DNA from: Whitmania pigra
Lineage: Eukaryota > Annelida > Clitellata > Hirudinida > Haemopidae
Direction: 5' to 3'
DNA length: 64,000 nucleotides
NCBI GenBank assembly: GCA_021613335.1
Contig: JAJTWR010000185.1
Location: 1 to 64,000, forward strand
In this document: positions 1 through 13,640 of the stretch, piece after piece
Position numbering within the stretch: position 1 is the first letter of the stretch
Layout: every line of letters begins with the position of its first letter
The notes under the pieces: model-generated
Seen by the model: the letters and a program-made list of their open reading frames with translations, nothing else
What the model was told of the DNA's origin: nothing
The model's database searches: none
Program-made: the position numbers and the translations under genes

Positions 1-32
1 TAATTCTCGTTTATTTCGTTAATTTCTGAAAG

Positions 33-1388
<1,356 letters not shown>

Positions 1389-1542
1389 CGTTAATTGAGT
1401 GGCATCGTAGAAAATGACTTTCCTCAGAATATTATTACCATTGATACTTAAGTTTTCCTTCAAGTCGTATTTAATTTTAATGCAAAGTTATTATGTTAAT
1501 ATTAAACCCGTCAATCGCCACTGCTCTTTGAGAATTTGTTAT

Positions 1543-1556
1543 TTTGAGACGACCCC
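1543..1556 (+). promoter_or_regulatory. Shared upstream element, gene A
   Basis: Sense-strand TTTGAGACGACCCC. A TATA-like box (TTTATAAAAA) follows at 1591-1600 and the start codon is at 1609. Confidence 0.8.
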
Positions 1557-1608
1557 CAATATCGGACATATCGATGCGCATCATTTTTGGTTTATAAAAA
1601 GGTCACAA

Positions 1609-4109
1609 ATGTTGCTTCGACGGATGAAAACTTTGTTCGGGTTTCTGAAAATGTTTTTATTTTTGTGTTTAATTACAATGGTGGTCGTTGAGACGAAAGG
1701 AGATACCGGTTCGTTTAAAATTATTAAACACATTTAACTTATTGATTTATTCAAATGTAAAAAATATATTTCAATATATTAAATATATCAGAGTTAATTG
1801 TTGTTAACAAATTCTCTTTATCTTATTCGACGGGGCATGAAGCATTTTAAAAGCATTTTATCATTCTACAACCGTTTCAATTAAGACAAATGTTATTCGA
1901 ACGATTCAAAACTTCCGAACACACTTCATTTTGCTAGATGCTTCAGAAGCGGATAAGTTGAAAGAATACTGCCAAAAGGAAGTATTCAAACCTCGATGTC
2001 CAAACGGCGAGGTAATACTGATGAAAAAGGCCACTTACGGGAGAATGAAGACAGGACGATGTCTCATTTTGGATTCAGAGGAAGAATCCATGACTTCGAA
2101 TCCAAGATATCTCGGATGTTTTGCCGACGTTGCGAATGTTTTGGATGGAAAGTGCACCGGGAAAAGTACGTGCGATGTGGCCGTGTTTGACGATGATCTT
2201 CAGAAGCTGAACCCATGTTTTAAGGGACTAGTTTCATACATGGAGATCCAATATAGCTGCGTGGCTGGTAAGTTAAAGACTTTAGCTTAAGTCTGAAATT
2301 CGCAAAAAAAAAGTGTATACTTAACGTTCTTAATCAAACAAACTTGATAAATATAAAATAAACTACATGGTTATTTGTTAATTTGTGTAAACTTGTTTAT
2401 CTCGCGCCAATTTCTCCCTTACAAATGTTTTAATACCCAACAGTTTATGCAGAACATTCGGATTGTCGTTTAATGGCCAAATCAGCTTCAACTACTTACA
2501 TTCTAAGTTCATCTCTTTGGCGCAACAAATGTGGATCAGAGACTAATCCCTTGGTTGTTGAAGCCACATCTGGACAAAAAGTCAAAGTCGGGATCGTCAA
2601 TTTGAATAATAGCGATCAGAATATTATCTGTCCATTCAGTCTAGGACATATAAACGAAAGATCATCCAATAGGAACAAAGAATTTTGCGTCGACAACGAT
2701 GTTAGACATAAAATCATTTACACAAGCCATAAAAATAAGATCGACATTACTTTTGAGAAAGAGAAGGTCACTGATTTTAAACGATATCCCAATTTTGATA
2801 CGTTTCTGATCTCAATTGAAGGTAAATACTGTTGTTCATTTTTAAGTTACTCAAACCCGTTACTTAAAAAAAAAATATAAATATTCAGACTATTCAGTTC
2901 ACAAAGATTGCTTGTAACGCACTTAAATCATGTAGATACACTCAACCATTTATGTAGCGCAAGGTGACCAAAGAGCGCGGGAGAGACTGTTAACATAGTC
3001 TCAACATTCCTATCAGAATTTCTCAAATTAACTTTGCATAGAATAAAACAACAATTTGTTAATTCCAGCGGAAGGATGTTCAGACCTCATACCAGCTGAG
3101 GATTCGTGGCTGAATAGGAAAGACGATTTGGCCACTGTGGGGTGCTACTCGACGAGACAATCTTGGCAGTTAAAATGCGTAGGTAATCGGTGGGTTGGCG
3201 TCGTGGGAAATTGTTCAACCGGATTGATTCAGTCAGGTGATCAATTTATTTAAAAATGCATTTAATTGTTTGATTAAACTACTTATTTTCTTTATTTTTA
3301 AAATAAATATGTACTTCATGAAGCATATAATTGCTTGCTATTGCAGCCAATCCTTCAGACAAATCTTCTACTCAGGTCTTAGTCTCTAAGGACGGAAATC
3401 TCGAAGGTAAGATAAAGGAATGCCAAAATATTTGAACATCATTGGCAGATCGAGTTTCGTAAGAAAATTTACTTAGATTATTAAATTAATTTAATTGAGA
3501 CCTGAAACCTTATTAAGACTTATTCATTAATTAATTAATTATTAAATAATTAACGTTATTATCAAGTGTTAGGCATCTTCGCCATCTCTGGAGCTGGATT
3601 GGCTGTCTGCGGTGTCATCGTTGCTATTGGTTACATGTGTGGGAGGAGGTCAGAGTAATAATTATGCATCATCATAAATATTTTTACGTGTCTTTCAAGT
3701 ACTTCGATTGTAGTTAATTATTAATTAGTTAAGTATTATTAAAATGGTTTTTATATGGGTTCCGATAATAAAACTGTTCTCAAAGTAAATATTATACCAA
3801 TATCACCGTCACATCTGGCCGAATCAACCATCGTATTTGTTAAAATTTCTTACAATTTCTTAGGATTGTCAAAATAGCAATATTCTAATACTTGTTCACA
3901 ATGTCTTTAATGGCCACCTTCATTCCAGATATGAACGTAAAAACTCCAAGTTCTTTGTATCAAAAGAAAAAAGCAATGAAGCGTGTCGAGACACGAATTA
4001 TTACAACCAGCAGTTACAGATTGAGGAATCGAACGACAAAGACATCAGCAACTACGAAACCTCTGCTTATTTTGTACTCGATGAGGTCGCTGTTGATAAA
4101 AACCTGTGA
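1609..4109 (+). CDS. Receptor A: SUEL lectin / CUB-like / sushi-like / TM / YxxL tail
   Basis: Seven exons: 1609-1708, 1938-2267, 2444-2821, 3069-3236, 3347-3406, 3573-3648 and 3929-4109, giving about 430 aa. Exon 1 encodes a hydrophobic signal peptide (a second Met at 1624 is an alternative start). Exon 2 is a SUEL-type domain with YGRMKTGRC and its usual cysteines. Exon 3 is a four-Cys CUB-like module (CGSETNPLVVEA). Exon 4 is sushi-like (GCSDLIPAEDSW, then W-x-L-K-C, then GNCS). Exon 5 is a hydrophilic stalk. Exon 6 is the TM helix (GIFAISGAGLAVCGVIVAIG), followed by a basic stop-transfer. The tail ends SAYFVLDEVAVDKNL. Introns 1-5 are phase 1 and intron 6 is phase 2. This is the only intact family member on the plus strand. 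Its ligand is unknown; a cell-surface recognition role is inferred. Confidence 0.88.
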
Positions 4110-4670
4110 TGTGAATCGGCTATGACTAACATGCATTGCATGTCATTTTGTAATGACTTTCTTTATCTTGCTTTATCTCATGTTACACTAACTATTTATT
4201 AATGGGTAATTAATTTTAGAATTGCTGGTCTGGCTGTAAAACTTTAAACTATGTATTTTGAATACATAGCCAAAAATAAATTTTTTTCTTGAATATAATT
4301 ATTTAATAACATCTTTAGATTTTTTTTCTCGGAGAAAATGTAGTTCCTGTCATTTTTAAACGAATGACATTGATGACCTGATTGATTGGCTTTCGGGTTT
4401 ATAAGTGCTTGAAATGTTGATTTTGGATTGACATTGGAAAATGCAAATCATCGACAAAAACCTTAAATTTAGTTTTGGAATCACCAATTTTGTTACTATT
4501 AATAACAACAACAACAATAACAACAACATTATTAGAAAATGGCCCGTCTCTAAAACCGAGAGCACAAATTATAAACAAGGTGCAAAAGTCTCCTTACCCG
4601 ACAAAATCGAAACAAAAAAAAGCAAGCCAAACATAAACTCAAACATTAACTTCTTTGTCTAAACTAAATT
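4110..4670. other. Intergenic, no recognised gene
   Basis: 3' flank of gene A followed by AT-rich DNA. Short open frames overlap a small AAC repeat near 4503-4530 and match nothing I recognise. Confidence 0.5.
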
Positions 4671-5136
4671 CTATTGGCAAAAAAATCTGTCCAAGTTCCT
4701 CTTGAAGTTTTCAACATCCTGAAGCAAACTGTTCCATTCTTGAGACCTCACCAAAGACTTGTGCAAGTCCACAAAAGCAAAATCCGACAAATGCTTAAAA
4801 TGTCTTACTATTATACTTAGCATCAAGTTTGCGTTCTTGACTGCCTTAAGAGACTCCGTTAGCCACAGGTAACGAGTCTGACAACAACCCGCCAACCCTT
4901 GCCTTGAAGCACCGTCCCGACAAATAGTTATCAATCCACACAACAACAGTGTGATGCATCACATATCTCTCCAGCTTGAAGAGTAGCTTTTCATGCGATA
5001 TCTTATCAAAGGCTTTTTCCAAGTCAGAATAAATTGCATCGACTTCATCAACAGCCTCCACTGCACTGGTAAGATAATTCATAAATCTGAACAATTGGAG
5101 AATCATAGAACAAATTTTTTTATCAACCTGTTTCAC
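4671..5136 (-). mobile_element. Non-LTR (LINE) reverse transcriptase remnant
   Basis: The minus strand reads DAIYSDLEKAFDKISHEKLL, WIDNYLSGR and then VANGVS. This is the central RT core, in which V-x-x-GVPQGS would normally follow. A second frame closer to the 3' end reads VRHFKHLSDFAFVDLHKSLVRSQEW, which is a typical LINE RT C-terminal part. The YxDD region between the two parts is missing and the frames differ, so the copy is deleted and dead. A stretch around 5092-5110 also occurs near 9630-9650, so the two remnants probably belong to one family. Confidence 0.75.
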
Positions 5137-6284
5137 GGTTGAATGCTTTTAGAATTATTAATGAATCTTTTTCGATTTTCTTCAGTTTTATTTCAATGAC
5201 GATATTCATTGAATTTAGAAATTATATAATACAATATATATATATATATATAATTATATAGTAAACGCCTGACTTTATCTTATATGGTTTAATAATATTA
5301 ACTAATTAGTAATGTGCACGTTTTGTTGGTGATTTTACATCAACGTCGATAAATTCACCTGCAGATGATGTAAGACGGAAAGATGCTATAACAGAAATAT
5401 ATTTTTGCTGTAACAGTAATACGTTTTTACTGTAACAGTAATACGTTTTTACTGTAACAGTAATATGTTTTTACTGTAACAGTAATATGTTTTTGCGCAA
5501 ATTGTAATTGGTTGACCTTTGTGGATCCATTGATAGTCATGCGATTTGACCTGTTTCCATAAATTGCGATTGGTCACAAAAAATTTAGCGACGATAAAAT
5601 TTATAGTTAGATACAACATATAAAACATATAAATAAATATTACCATGCAATAAAATGTCTTCACAATCAAACGTTTATTGGCTTTATTAATATAATTATT
5701 ATTATTATTAATATTATCATCATCATCATTATTATTATTATTATTTTATTTTATTATTGTCAAGGAGTTAGGGGAGGCGCGCTTGGCTTCTAGTTTACTG
5801 GGATATGAGTAAACCAATAACTTACACTTTTACATAAAATATGCTTGATTGGTTAGACTTCAGGTACGAGAATGTTGAGGAATGAAATACAGATTTAAAA
5901 AAACTTAAATTAATCTTATTAATAATTTATTATAATTAATATGTTAATTTATTATTAAATTATTAATTACACAATTTGTATTAATTTAATTATAATGAGC
6001 ACTGCGTTGGTTATTTTACAACTAATAACATCATTGCTCAAAATACGTCATCTTAGCTTTGTGTTTTCATATCGACCTTAAATTGAATCTCACAAACTGA
6101 AATATAATTGCCGCCAAAATTTAAAAATAAAAAACACTTCAATGCTTTATTAGCTGTGTCTAACATGAAATACTTCACAAGTTAGTCGTGTTGCAAGATA
6201 TGCCTAGGAATTTCATATTGAAACGTAATCGTATGATGAAATTGAGCTACCAAAACCAATATTTTTGATTTTTAAATTAAACAG
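5137..6284. other. Repeat-rich intergenic DNA
   Basis: Contains a (TA)n run at about 5230-5252, four imperfect tandem copies of a ~20-bp unit (CTGTAACAGTAATACGTTTT) at about 5398-5492, and an ATT-rich run at about 5690-5758. No gene is recognised. The start of the FG-GAP gene may lie here but I could not find a convincing signal-peptide exon. Confidence 0.55.
5398..5492. repeat. Short tandem repeat, ~20-bp unit
   Basis: About four successive imperfect copies of CTGTAACAGTAATACGTTTT. Confidence 0.8.
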
Positions 6285-6598
6285 ATTTATTCGTGTTTCT
6301 GGCTTGGTACTTGGAGAAAATATCCGATATCAATGCTACAAGCATCACCCAGAAGGAACAGATTCAGAAACTGCAACTAATTGAAACGTGGCTCTCTAAC
6401 CTCTACGAAGGAGCTATGTTCTCCTTCAAAAGAAATATTCTACTCTTAACTGATTCAGATGCTTATATAATACACTCAGAAAACACGACCCGAATACTCA
6501 AAATAGAAAGGATTAGCATTGATTTATCATTTTCACAATTAATAATTCCAGGAGCAAATGTCCTTTTTCAATTCAATTGCATAGTATATCATAATTAA
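6285..6598 (+). CDS. Possible exon of unknown function upstream of the FG-GAP gene
   Basis: After a good acceptor (AACAG at 6280-6284) a frame stays open for about 104 codons, including LVFLAWYLEK-like and NATSITQKEQ stretches. Its acceptor phase (1) suits the family of exons downstream, but I find no donor in the matching phase. It may be an exon of the FG-GAP gene, another gene, or chance. Confidence 0.3.
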
Positions 6599-6703
6599 AT
6601 GCTGACTCATCCGTATCAATTCGTCATTAGAGCTTCGAACATTAGCAACATGTTGCTAACGACAACATAATATATTTAATGCAATTACTAAAATTAATTA
6701 TAG

Positions 6704-8546
6704 ATTACAATCAATTGACAGATGGCGCTTTCGATGTTCCGTCTGTCACGGTAACCAGTCAGGACAAAATATCTCAGCTCGACGTGTCTGATCCTATGAA
6801 GCCGACAATAGGGAGTGACCTCGCAACAGATAAGATTTTCTACTGTCATGTTTGGATTAACAAAAATGAATTCCTTGCTGTAAGATATGGTAAACGGCTC
6901 TTACAACATTTCTTGTCAGTTAAGATTGATATGGATAATGAACGTAACATTCTCGAACGATTAGGGACAGTGATAGCTTGAATTCAATTTTAAACTCATA
7001 TGACTGCATTTACAGGTGCAGTATCACTCTTTGAAAACCAAACAAAGGTGAAGCAAAAGAATGGAACAGTAAAATAATCGCAAGCGGCATATACTTCTTT
7101 TGTATTTTATACAAGCTCTAACAAACAAATACAATTAATATGGCCTGAAGATGCAGCTGGAAAACCTGGAGATTGGCGAAATGGGGAACATGTTAGAAAA
7201 TATTTGCTTAAAATTCTTATTTGAGAGAACCAATCAAAATATTGTGTTAAACTGAACAACATGAAATGAAGATCTCCCAAATAAATTGTGACTACCTATT
7301 ATATTTGATTTACTTAGTTAAATTTTACTTTTAAAGTTAGTTAATGCTTGTCTGTTAACATTTTCTCGTTGCACATTTACAAACTAGATTAGACAAAAAT
7401 ACATTGAATGCGATACCCGTTTCCTAACGACCGCCGACCTGAATAACGACGGGAAAACAGATCTGCTTGTTGCGCTTGATTTCGAGAAAGAAATTGATGG
7501 TGAAATGAAAAGCTTTGTCGAAGTAAGAGCATACGAGATTCCAGAAGAGTTCAAGTGAGATTTCCCGATGCGTTACTATCATTTGTTTACTTTTCTATTG
7601 TAGTTTTCTATTCAGCTAATTAATACTTTTATTCCATGCATAAAACAGTATAATGCTTTATAACATTATTAATTAAATAACTAATTGACATTAACAAATT
7701 AACATTACTTCATTAATTTTATCAATAATTTTGATGTTATAATTATATTATACACTGGAAACAAATTCTGTAAATGATTTGTTGCATAGCTCTGGAAATA
7801 ATAGGCGTTGGTTTGAAACTGGCTAAAACCAAAAATATGCCACAATTATTTTCATTTGTTTAAAAAATTGATTAAAAATTAAAGTATGAATTTGTAAAGG
7901 AATCCTGATAAATATGCAAAGCACGTGTTAAATTCAAGTGAAAAATTCAGACCTGACAAGATCTGTTTAAAACACTTGAAAGCATTCACTCCTTTTACCA
8001 GGTTAACAAATAGTTGAGTTACCAATGTTTTATTCTGGCTAGCTTATTAAATGCACAATAAATGTTAATTGACACTTGTAATTCACAAAAATACAAAAAT
8101 TAATGATGTTCGAGAAACGATGGAAACCAGTCCTTCATTGGCTAATTACTCACCTCAACCACGTAGAATATCATATTAATTATTGGTAGTTAACTTATTT
8201 TAACCATTAACCAATTTATATTTTATTAAGTTACAAAGGCAAACCGTGGATACTCGTCAGCCATAGTGGGTGCGGCGAAGCTTCATATCTTCGACCAGAG
8301 AGCGAAGAAGTTGGAAACTGGAATTACAAGATGATCAAGTTTCATTTCAACGGTGATGAAGTACACGGAATTGATGTTGCGGATATCAATGAAGATGGCT
8401 ATACGGAATTGTACATACTCGCAGATCGTCTTCATGAATATTCTTTCTCTAACTTTACAGTAACTGATCCTCCATCCGTCCCTTCCTCTTTATCGATTTT
8501 TTACATGGATTCAACACTTCTAATGTTCATCTGGCTTTTCCTTTGA
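6704..8546 (+). CDS. FG-GAP/VCBS-repeat protein with one in-frame stop (partial model)
   Basis: Exons 6704-6889, 7016-7191, 7388-7554 and 8231-8546 join with consistent phases (1, 0, 2). The third exon encodes TADLNNDGKTDLLVAL and the fourth IDVADINEDGYTELYIL; both are Ca-binding D-x-N-x-D-G FG-GAP loops. WILVSHSG precedes the second loop, as is usual in FG-GAP proteins. The C-terminus is hydrophobic (STLLMFIWLFL), so a GPI signal or TM anchor is possible. The exon at 7016-7191 contains a TAA at 7075-7077 although the frame, including IWPEDAAGKPGDWRNGEH, is otherwise intact on both sides. The gene is therefore a recent pseudogene, a read-through case or a sequencing error. The 5' end is not identified. 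Confidence 0.6.
7555..8230 (+). other. Intron of the FG-GAP gene
   Basis: AT-rich intron with a GTGAGA donor and a TTAAG acceptor. Nothing coding is seen. Confidence 0.55.
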
Positions 8547-8980
8547 GACTCCTGTAAACGTTGCAAGTAGTACAAATGCCACGAAATAATATATTAGACT
8601 AGCTGCGGAGTCTGTCGAATTTTGAACACAGATGACATCATTTACAATTACCAATTTATTTTTAAGAATGTTAAAAATCAAAAAAAAAGTGTAAAACGCA
8701 TTTAGACCTGCTTAGACATTTATTATGCTAAAGCAAATGCAGTAAATATAATGAATAACACCTGCAGTATGAGAAAATCATTGAATTTTATATCATTGCA
8801 CTGTATATTAAAACATAATGACCAATAGGGCAACTTACTTGGTAGCAAAATAGAATATTAAATATTATTAAGGAGATATTTTTGGGGCACATATATTCAT
8901 GGAGTCGTAATATGGTCATCTATTGCCTATTTTGACCTGTATAAATAATGACATGATTCGAGCTATCAGCTATACACGCC
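8547..8980. other. Intergenic, nothing recognised
   Basis: AT-rich sequence without a supported gene between the FG-GAP gene and the MULE-like remnant. Confidence 0.5.
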
Positions 8981-9402
8981 TTCATCATTTTCCAGCTTCA
9001 AAACAAAAATGTCATTTATTTTCATTTTTGTCAAAGTCTCTGGAGAAATATCCAAGCTAACGGATTGCAGAATCATTACGAGAACTATAAGGAAATTGCT
9101 ATACAGACGAGGATGATTTCTGCACCTGCTTTTGTACCTATGTTCGACTTGGCATCATCATTTTGAGGAGCTGATAGATTTTTAAAGTATTTATAGAATA
9201 TTTTGAGGACACTTGGATTGGGCGACCACATCGATGCGGTCGAAAACCAACCACCTCGATTCCCGCATCATCAGTGGAACTGCTATGATGATGTTTTGAC
9301 TGCTCGCCTAAATCTAATATTTTCTGTAAGGCTTGATACAGGGCTTTCGGTGAACCGAGTGAATCAAATCATTCAAATGTATGGAAATTTATCTAAACCT
9401 TG
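8981..9402 (+). mobile_element. Degenerate MULE-like transposase / FLYWCH-type protein fragment
   Basis: Plus-strand frames read SLWRNIQANGLQNHYENYKE, then ISAPAFVPMFDLA, then YFEDTWIGRP and PPRFPHHQWNCYDDVL. The order (S-x-x-LWR-x-x-Q, L-A-FVP, YFEDTWIGR, P-x-FP-x-x-x-WNCY) is that of MULE-domain proteins common in invertebrate genomes. It is broken by at least one stop and one frame change, so it is a remnant. Confidence 0.6.
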
Positions 9403-9603
9403 AAGAAGGAACAATATCATAATGAGTTTAAATTAGAGCAACTAGTGGCAGGAAAATATTTACCCGAAATAATTACAATGCAAAAACCATCTCTCTTCCC
9501 TTAATTACTCACTACAGCAATATATGTAATAAATTATTGGTAGAAAAGTTATTTTTAAATATATATTCAACCACTAGAGTTACAAGAGGATTCAGTTTTT
9601 CTC

Positions 9604-9850
9604 AACTGTTTCGAATGTAGATTGAATTGAAGTTGGAGAATCATAGAACGAGATGGTAAAACCAGTTTTGCTCAAAACCAGTTTGTTTCTTGAAAAGTGA
9701 GCTATCAGATGGTCTTCAATGATTTATTCAAATATTTTACAACATACACCAATGTCAACGACACAGGTCTACAGTGTAAGACTGCATTTTTTATTTCTTT
9801 TTTGAACAATTGCACCACATAACTAGATCTCCAGTCTTCTACCACTATTA
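9604..9850 (-). mobile_element. Second LINE RT remnant
   Basis: The minus strand includes HCRPVSLTLVYVVKYLNKSL, which resembles the conserved N/Y-RPVSLTS-V-x-K RT motif, followed by a stop. It shares a short DNA stretch near 9630-9650 with the remnant at 4.7-5.1 kb. Confidence 0.6.
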
Positions 9851-11220
9851 ATAATAATTTACTTGAATATCACCTAACACAAGAATGGTTTTTACAACTA
9901 TTGTTATTTAATAAATTAAATAATGCAAATAACTTATCAAATTCATATCGAACAATCTCAAGCACAATGCTCTGTGAACCATCATCGTCCAACGTAAAGT
10001 CATTCTAAACCCTAAATTAAGAACTAATTGTTTTTTTCTAAATTTGAAATTAAACATTTCTTTTGAAAAATTCCAATTAAAAAACACAAGGTGGTTGTTT
10101 AAAAATATAACCAATGTTTTACATTAATATGTGAATAATATTTTTTTATATTTTACATTAATATATGAATATTAATTCGTAATGCATTGCATTAATATGT
10201 GAATATTAATCCGTTTGTAATCCTCCACGTTGCCAGACCTTATCTAGTTAAGATCTGTTTCAAATGTATTCAGACCGAATCTATTCATTGCAAAACATTT
10301 ACACGACAGAATGAGGTTGATTGTTCAAACAAAGACTTCAAAGAAACTTTAAAAAAAAACAGATTTCCTTGCGACCTGTGAAATAAAAACATTCTCAGAA
10401 CAGCATTTTTACAAGAATGCCCTGAGCAATGGTAAACATTTTACATCGCCCTGTGCAAGCACAGATTGTTAGAAAATAATTTTTTTTTTTATGAAAAAGG
10501 ATAAAGTCAACGTCAAAAAATAAAAAAAAAGTGTGACTTTGAGTTGCCTTCATTATTATTATTTTCTTGCGTACTGTTCGGTCATTCGGAAATTGTAAAC
10601 ATTCTGCTAAGAAGGTTGAAAGTTGATCTTTTGATCAGCTCGAAATTAGAATATTTGCACCTGCTCGCTTTTTTTATACAATGAAGTGCACAATTTGCTA
10701 TTTATTTGCTGAATAAAATTATAAATAACAAAATCGATGATGATGATGATTATGATGATTATGATTATGATATTGATTATTACTTTACCATCAAGTATTA
10801 TCCATAAATCGTTAACTAAAATGAAGATTCATCACAAATTAGTTATGCTTTGATAAGCTTTCCATGTAAAAGCATCAATTGGAGTTCATAGAAAGTATGA
10901 AGTATTCATCGTTATGGCCGAATGCGTTCATTGGCTACCATTGTTTGCGAAGTTTAAAAAATTAGGTCAGTTATAAAACAAAATGTGAAAAATAACCCGA
11001 AAATACTACGAAATGAGGTCACTGTTTTTTATCTCTCTAATGATTGTTATTATTGCAATTATTTATTCAATTGCGACATACTTCAAAGCAATTTACACGC
11101 GTCAAAACTGCGCTCTGCGTTTATATAAACAGCTTTCTGAATCCGTCATCCGTAATATTAGCTCTGGTTTCGAAAGCTGGCTTTGAACTGTCAAAGATTA
11201 TTTTTAAATATCCAAATATA
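9851..11220. other. Intergenic region upstream of reeler gene R2
   Basis: AT-rich. It holds three imperfect copies of a TACATTAATATGTGAATA-type unit at about 10115-10215 and a GAT/ATT microsatellite at about 10735-10785. A TTTATATAAA stretch near 11120-11130 may be the R2 TATA box. No other gene is seen. Confidence 0.5.
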
Positions 11221-12372
11221 ATGTTCTCATTATTGATTGGCCTGCTGAGCTTGTTTGCTTCATTCGATTCCACGGCTGGTTATGGAAAAGGCGCCCTTAG
11301 CACCCACTGCGTCCCTATGGTACCCTGTCATGCCATACCGCAGTCCGGAGATCCTCCTGCAAATGTAACTTTCAGCTCCATTTGTTACACTCAGACAATC
11401 CCAGTAGACGGTAAGCTTGTATTTTCGGATTTAATTGTTTTCTTAACTTAATTTATCTTAACTTTTAATTTTTTTTATTTTCCTAGGAATAAATTTTAAC
11501 GACGCTTAATTGACGTAATTAATTTAACGCTTAATTAAATTAAAAATGATTTATGACTTGTTTCAATGAAAACTGCTAAGAATTGTTTCAGAATATTCTT
11601 GATCTAATGTAATTAGATTTCACATCTTTTGGTTGAAAAGAAATGAAAATTAAAGATTTATTATCATTTTCGCCGTTTTCAGTCAAAATTGAAGCTCGGA
11701 ACGGTTTCAGGGGAATTTTTGTTCAGATGAGGAGGGAGAACAAGATCCTCATCGCCAGAGGATCGTACAAGAACGTCGACCAGAAAAAATTTAAACTCAT
11801 CAGTTGCCGACCCGGCAGAGATGTTAGAAATGGTTGATGCACATCGTAATAATAAAGTTAATAATAATAATAATAAAATAAAATTAATTAATTAACGTAT
11901 GACAATGGATTTGAATAATAGTTTTAAAGTACACTCGTTGCTAGTTTTACTAAGTCATGATCACTCATAATTATCCATGGTATTACTTAACATATTATGA
12001 TAATAATGAATTTATGTATTTAAAGAACGCAGAACGCCCTCACTAACCGCCATCCCCATGAGATACAGGAGGCTTCGTTCACGTGGACACCTAATCCTGA
12101 GAACTCAGAGACTATTGAACTAGTGTGAGTAGAGAATTAACAGCCCATTGATTGATTGATTAACAGCCCATTGATTGATTGATTAATTAATTGATTGATT
12201 AATTAACTGATTAATTGTTTCATTGATTGATTGATTAGCTGATTAATTGATTGATTAATAAGTTACAGAGGTATTTGTTAATTGTGCTTGCTTTTAAAGT
12301 TACACCTTCGTCGAATCCTACTACAAGATCTGGATAAAGGCGAAGAAAAGTCTCCCCAAGTGCTCAAGCTAA
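11221..12372 (+). CDS. Reeler-domain secreted protein R2 (complete)
   Basis: Four exons, 11221-11410, 11683-11822, 12033-12124 and 12300-12372, give about 164 aa, the normal size for a single-reeler secreted protein. Exon 1 has a signal peptide (MFSLLIGLLSLFASFDSTAG) followed by CVPMVPCHAIP, the usual early Cys/His region of the domain. Exon 2 has NGFRGIFVQMRRENK and CRPGRD; exon 3 has NALTNRHP and ASFTWTP; exon 4 has YTFVESYYKIWIKAKKSLPKC. There is no TM segment. The gene is a paralogue of R1, with identical exon 2 and 3 lengths. It converges on receptor gene B, whose stop lies about 670 bp away on the other strand. A role in extracellular defence is possible by analogy only. Confidence 0.87.
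12140..12265. repeat. (ATTG/ATTA)n simple repeat in R2 intron 3
   Basis: Imperfect tetranucleotide repeat of GATT/AATT units. Confidence 0.85.
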
Positions 12373-13040
12373 CTCACTCGATCAGACTGCCAGCAATTGA
12401 ATGTTTAACAAATCAGCCGAAGATGAACGAGGATGGCGAGTCAGTTGATGATGCGATCGATCGGAATGTGCCCTCAAAAGACTTTGTGTGTGCCAGCATG
12501 GCCTCTTATGATTTTGTATACCAGTGTTGCAATGAAATGGGATTAATCGTCATCATCATCACCATCATCATCATCATTATCATTACCATCATCAAACGCC
12601 CTTCGCTTATTTATACCCTAACCTCGTATAAAATCATCTGGTTCGCTTTTCCTCATCAATGAATTTCCGTCTTTGTAAATGCTTATTTAACTATATCTTC
12701 ATGCATAGGAAATATAATCATTTGTTTTCTATGAAAGCATGACTTACATAATCTTAAGTAATAATTAGTAATGACATCGAGTTGATTATTCGGTAATTGT
12801 TATTTTTTTAATTTGTTGTTCTAAATCAAAATTGGAGACAACTTATTTTTAACGATATCTGTTATAAGTTATTAAATGTGAAGGATTTAAAAAAAAATAT
12901 ATATAAATAATAAAACTTTCAAAATTTCTCCATTAAAATCGAACAACTTCTCAATAATCGTTTCATCTCGATGGAACACATGAAAGTCAGAAAATAAACT
13001 TTTATCATCAGACGTCTGAACATTTCTCGTGTGCTAAGCT
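12373..13040. other. Convergent intergenic region between R2 and receptor B
   Basis: Contains a CAT/ATC microsatellite at about 12548-12595 and otherwise plain AT-rich 3' flanks. No gene is supported. Confidence 0.6.
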
Positions 13041-13554
13041 TTAATTTGGCGCCTTCAGCTCTTCACGGTCAAGAACAAAATAAGCAGAATCCTGTTCAGA
13101 TTTCAGGACGTTTTGAGGATCTTTGAAGATATTGTAATGAATTTTGTCGTCTGTAAGCGTTTGCTGAATGTGAGGCTGTATCTGACCTGTGACCTGACCG
13201 TAACAGTGGAAGTTATCCAAGGATTTCTTGTAGCCTTTTGAGATCCTGCTCGAAATAATCACGAGTATAATGCATGCAATACATAAACAATAATTTATCT
13301 TTTAATTAATAATTTATTAATTATTTAGTAAAATAAGTATTTAAATAAAAAAAGAAGAATAACAGATTATCAGATTATAAACAAGGGTTCGAGACCTTTT
13401 GACGCAGAATATTCCACAGCAGACGATGAAAGTGCAAACCACAAAACCAAATGCACATATCGATGCCAAAGCCAGAACTGAATCAACGATAAATTAGCAA
13501 TATAGTACATTGCTGAATGACTGGTGTTATGATTATTGTTATAGATGTTATTGA

Positions 13555-13640
<86 letters not shown>

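Noticed and set aside
4441..4662. Small open frame downstream of gene A
   Set aside because: Runs through an Asn-coding AAC repeat, has no recognisable domain and no splice or promoter context.
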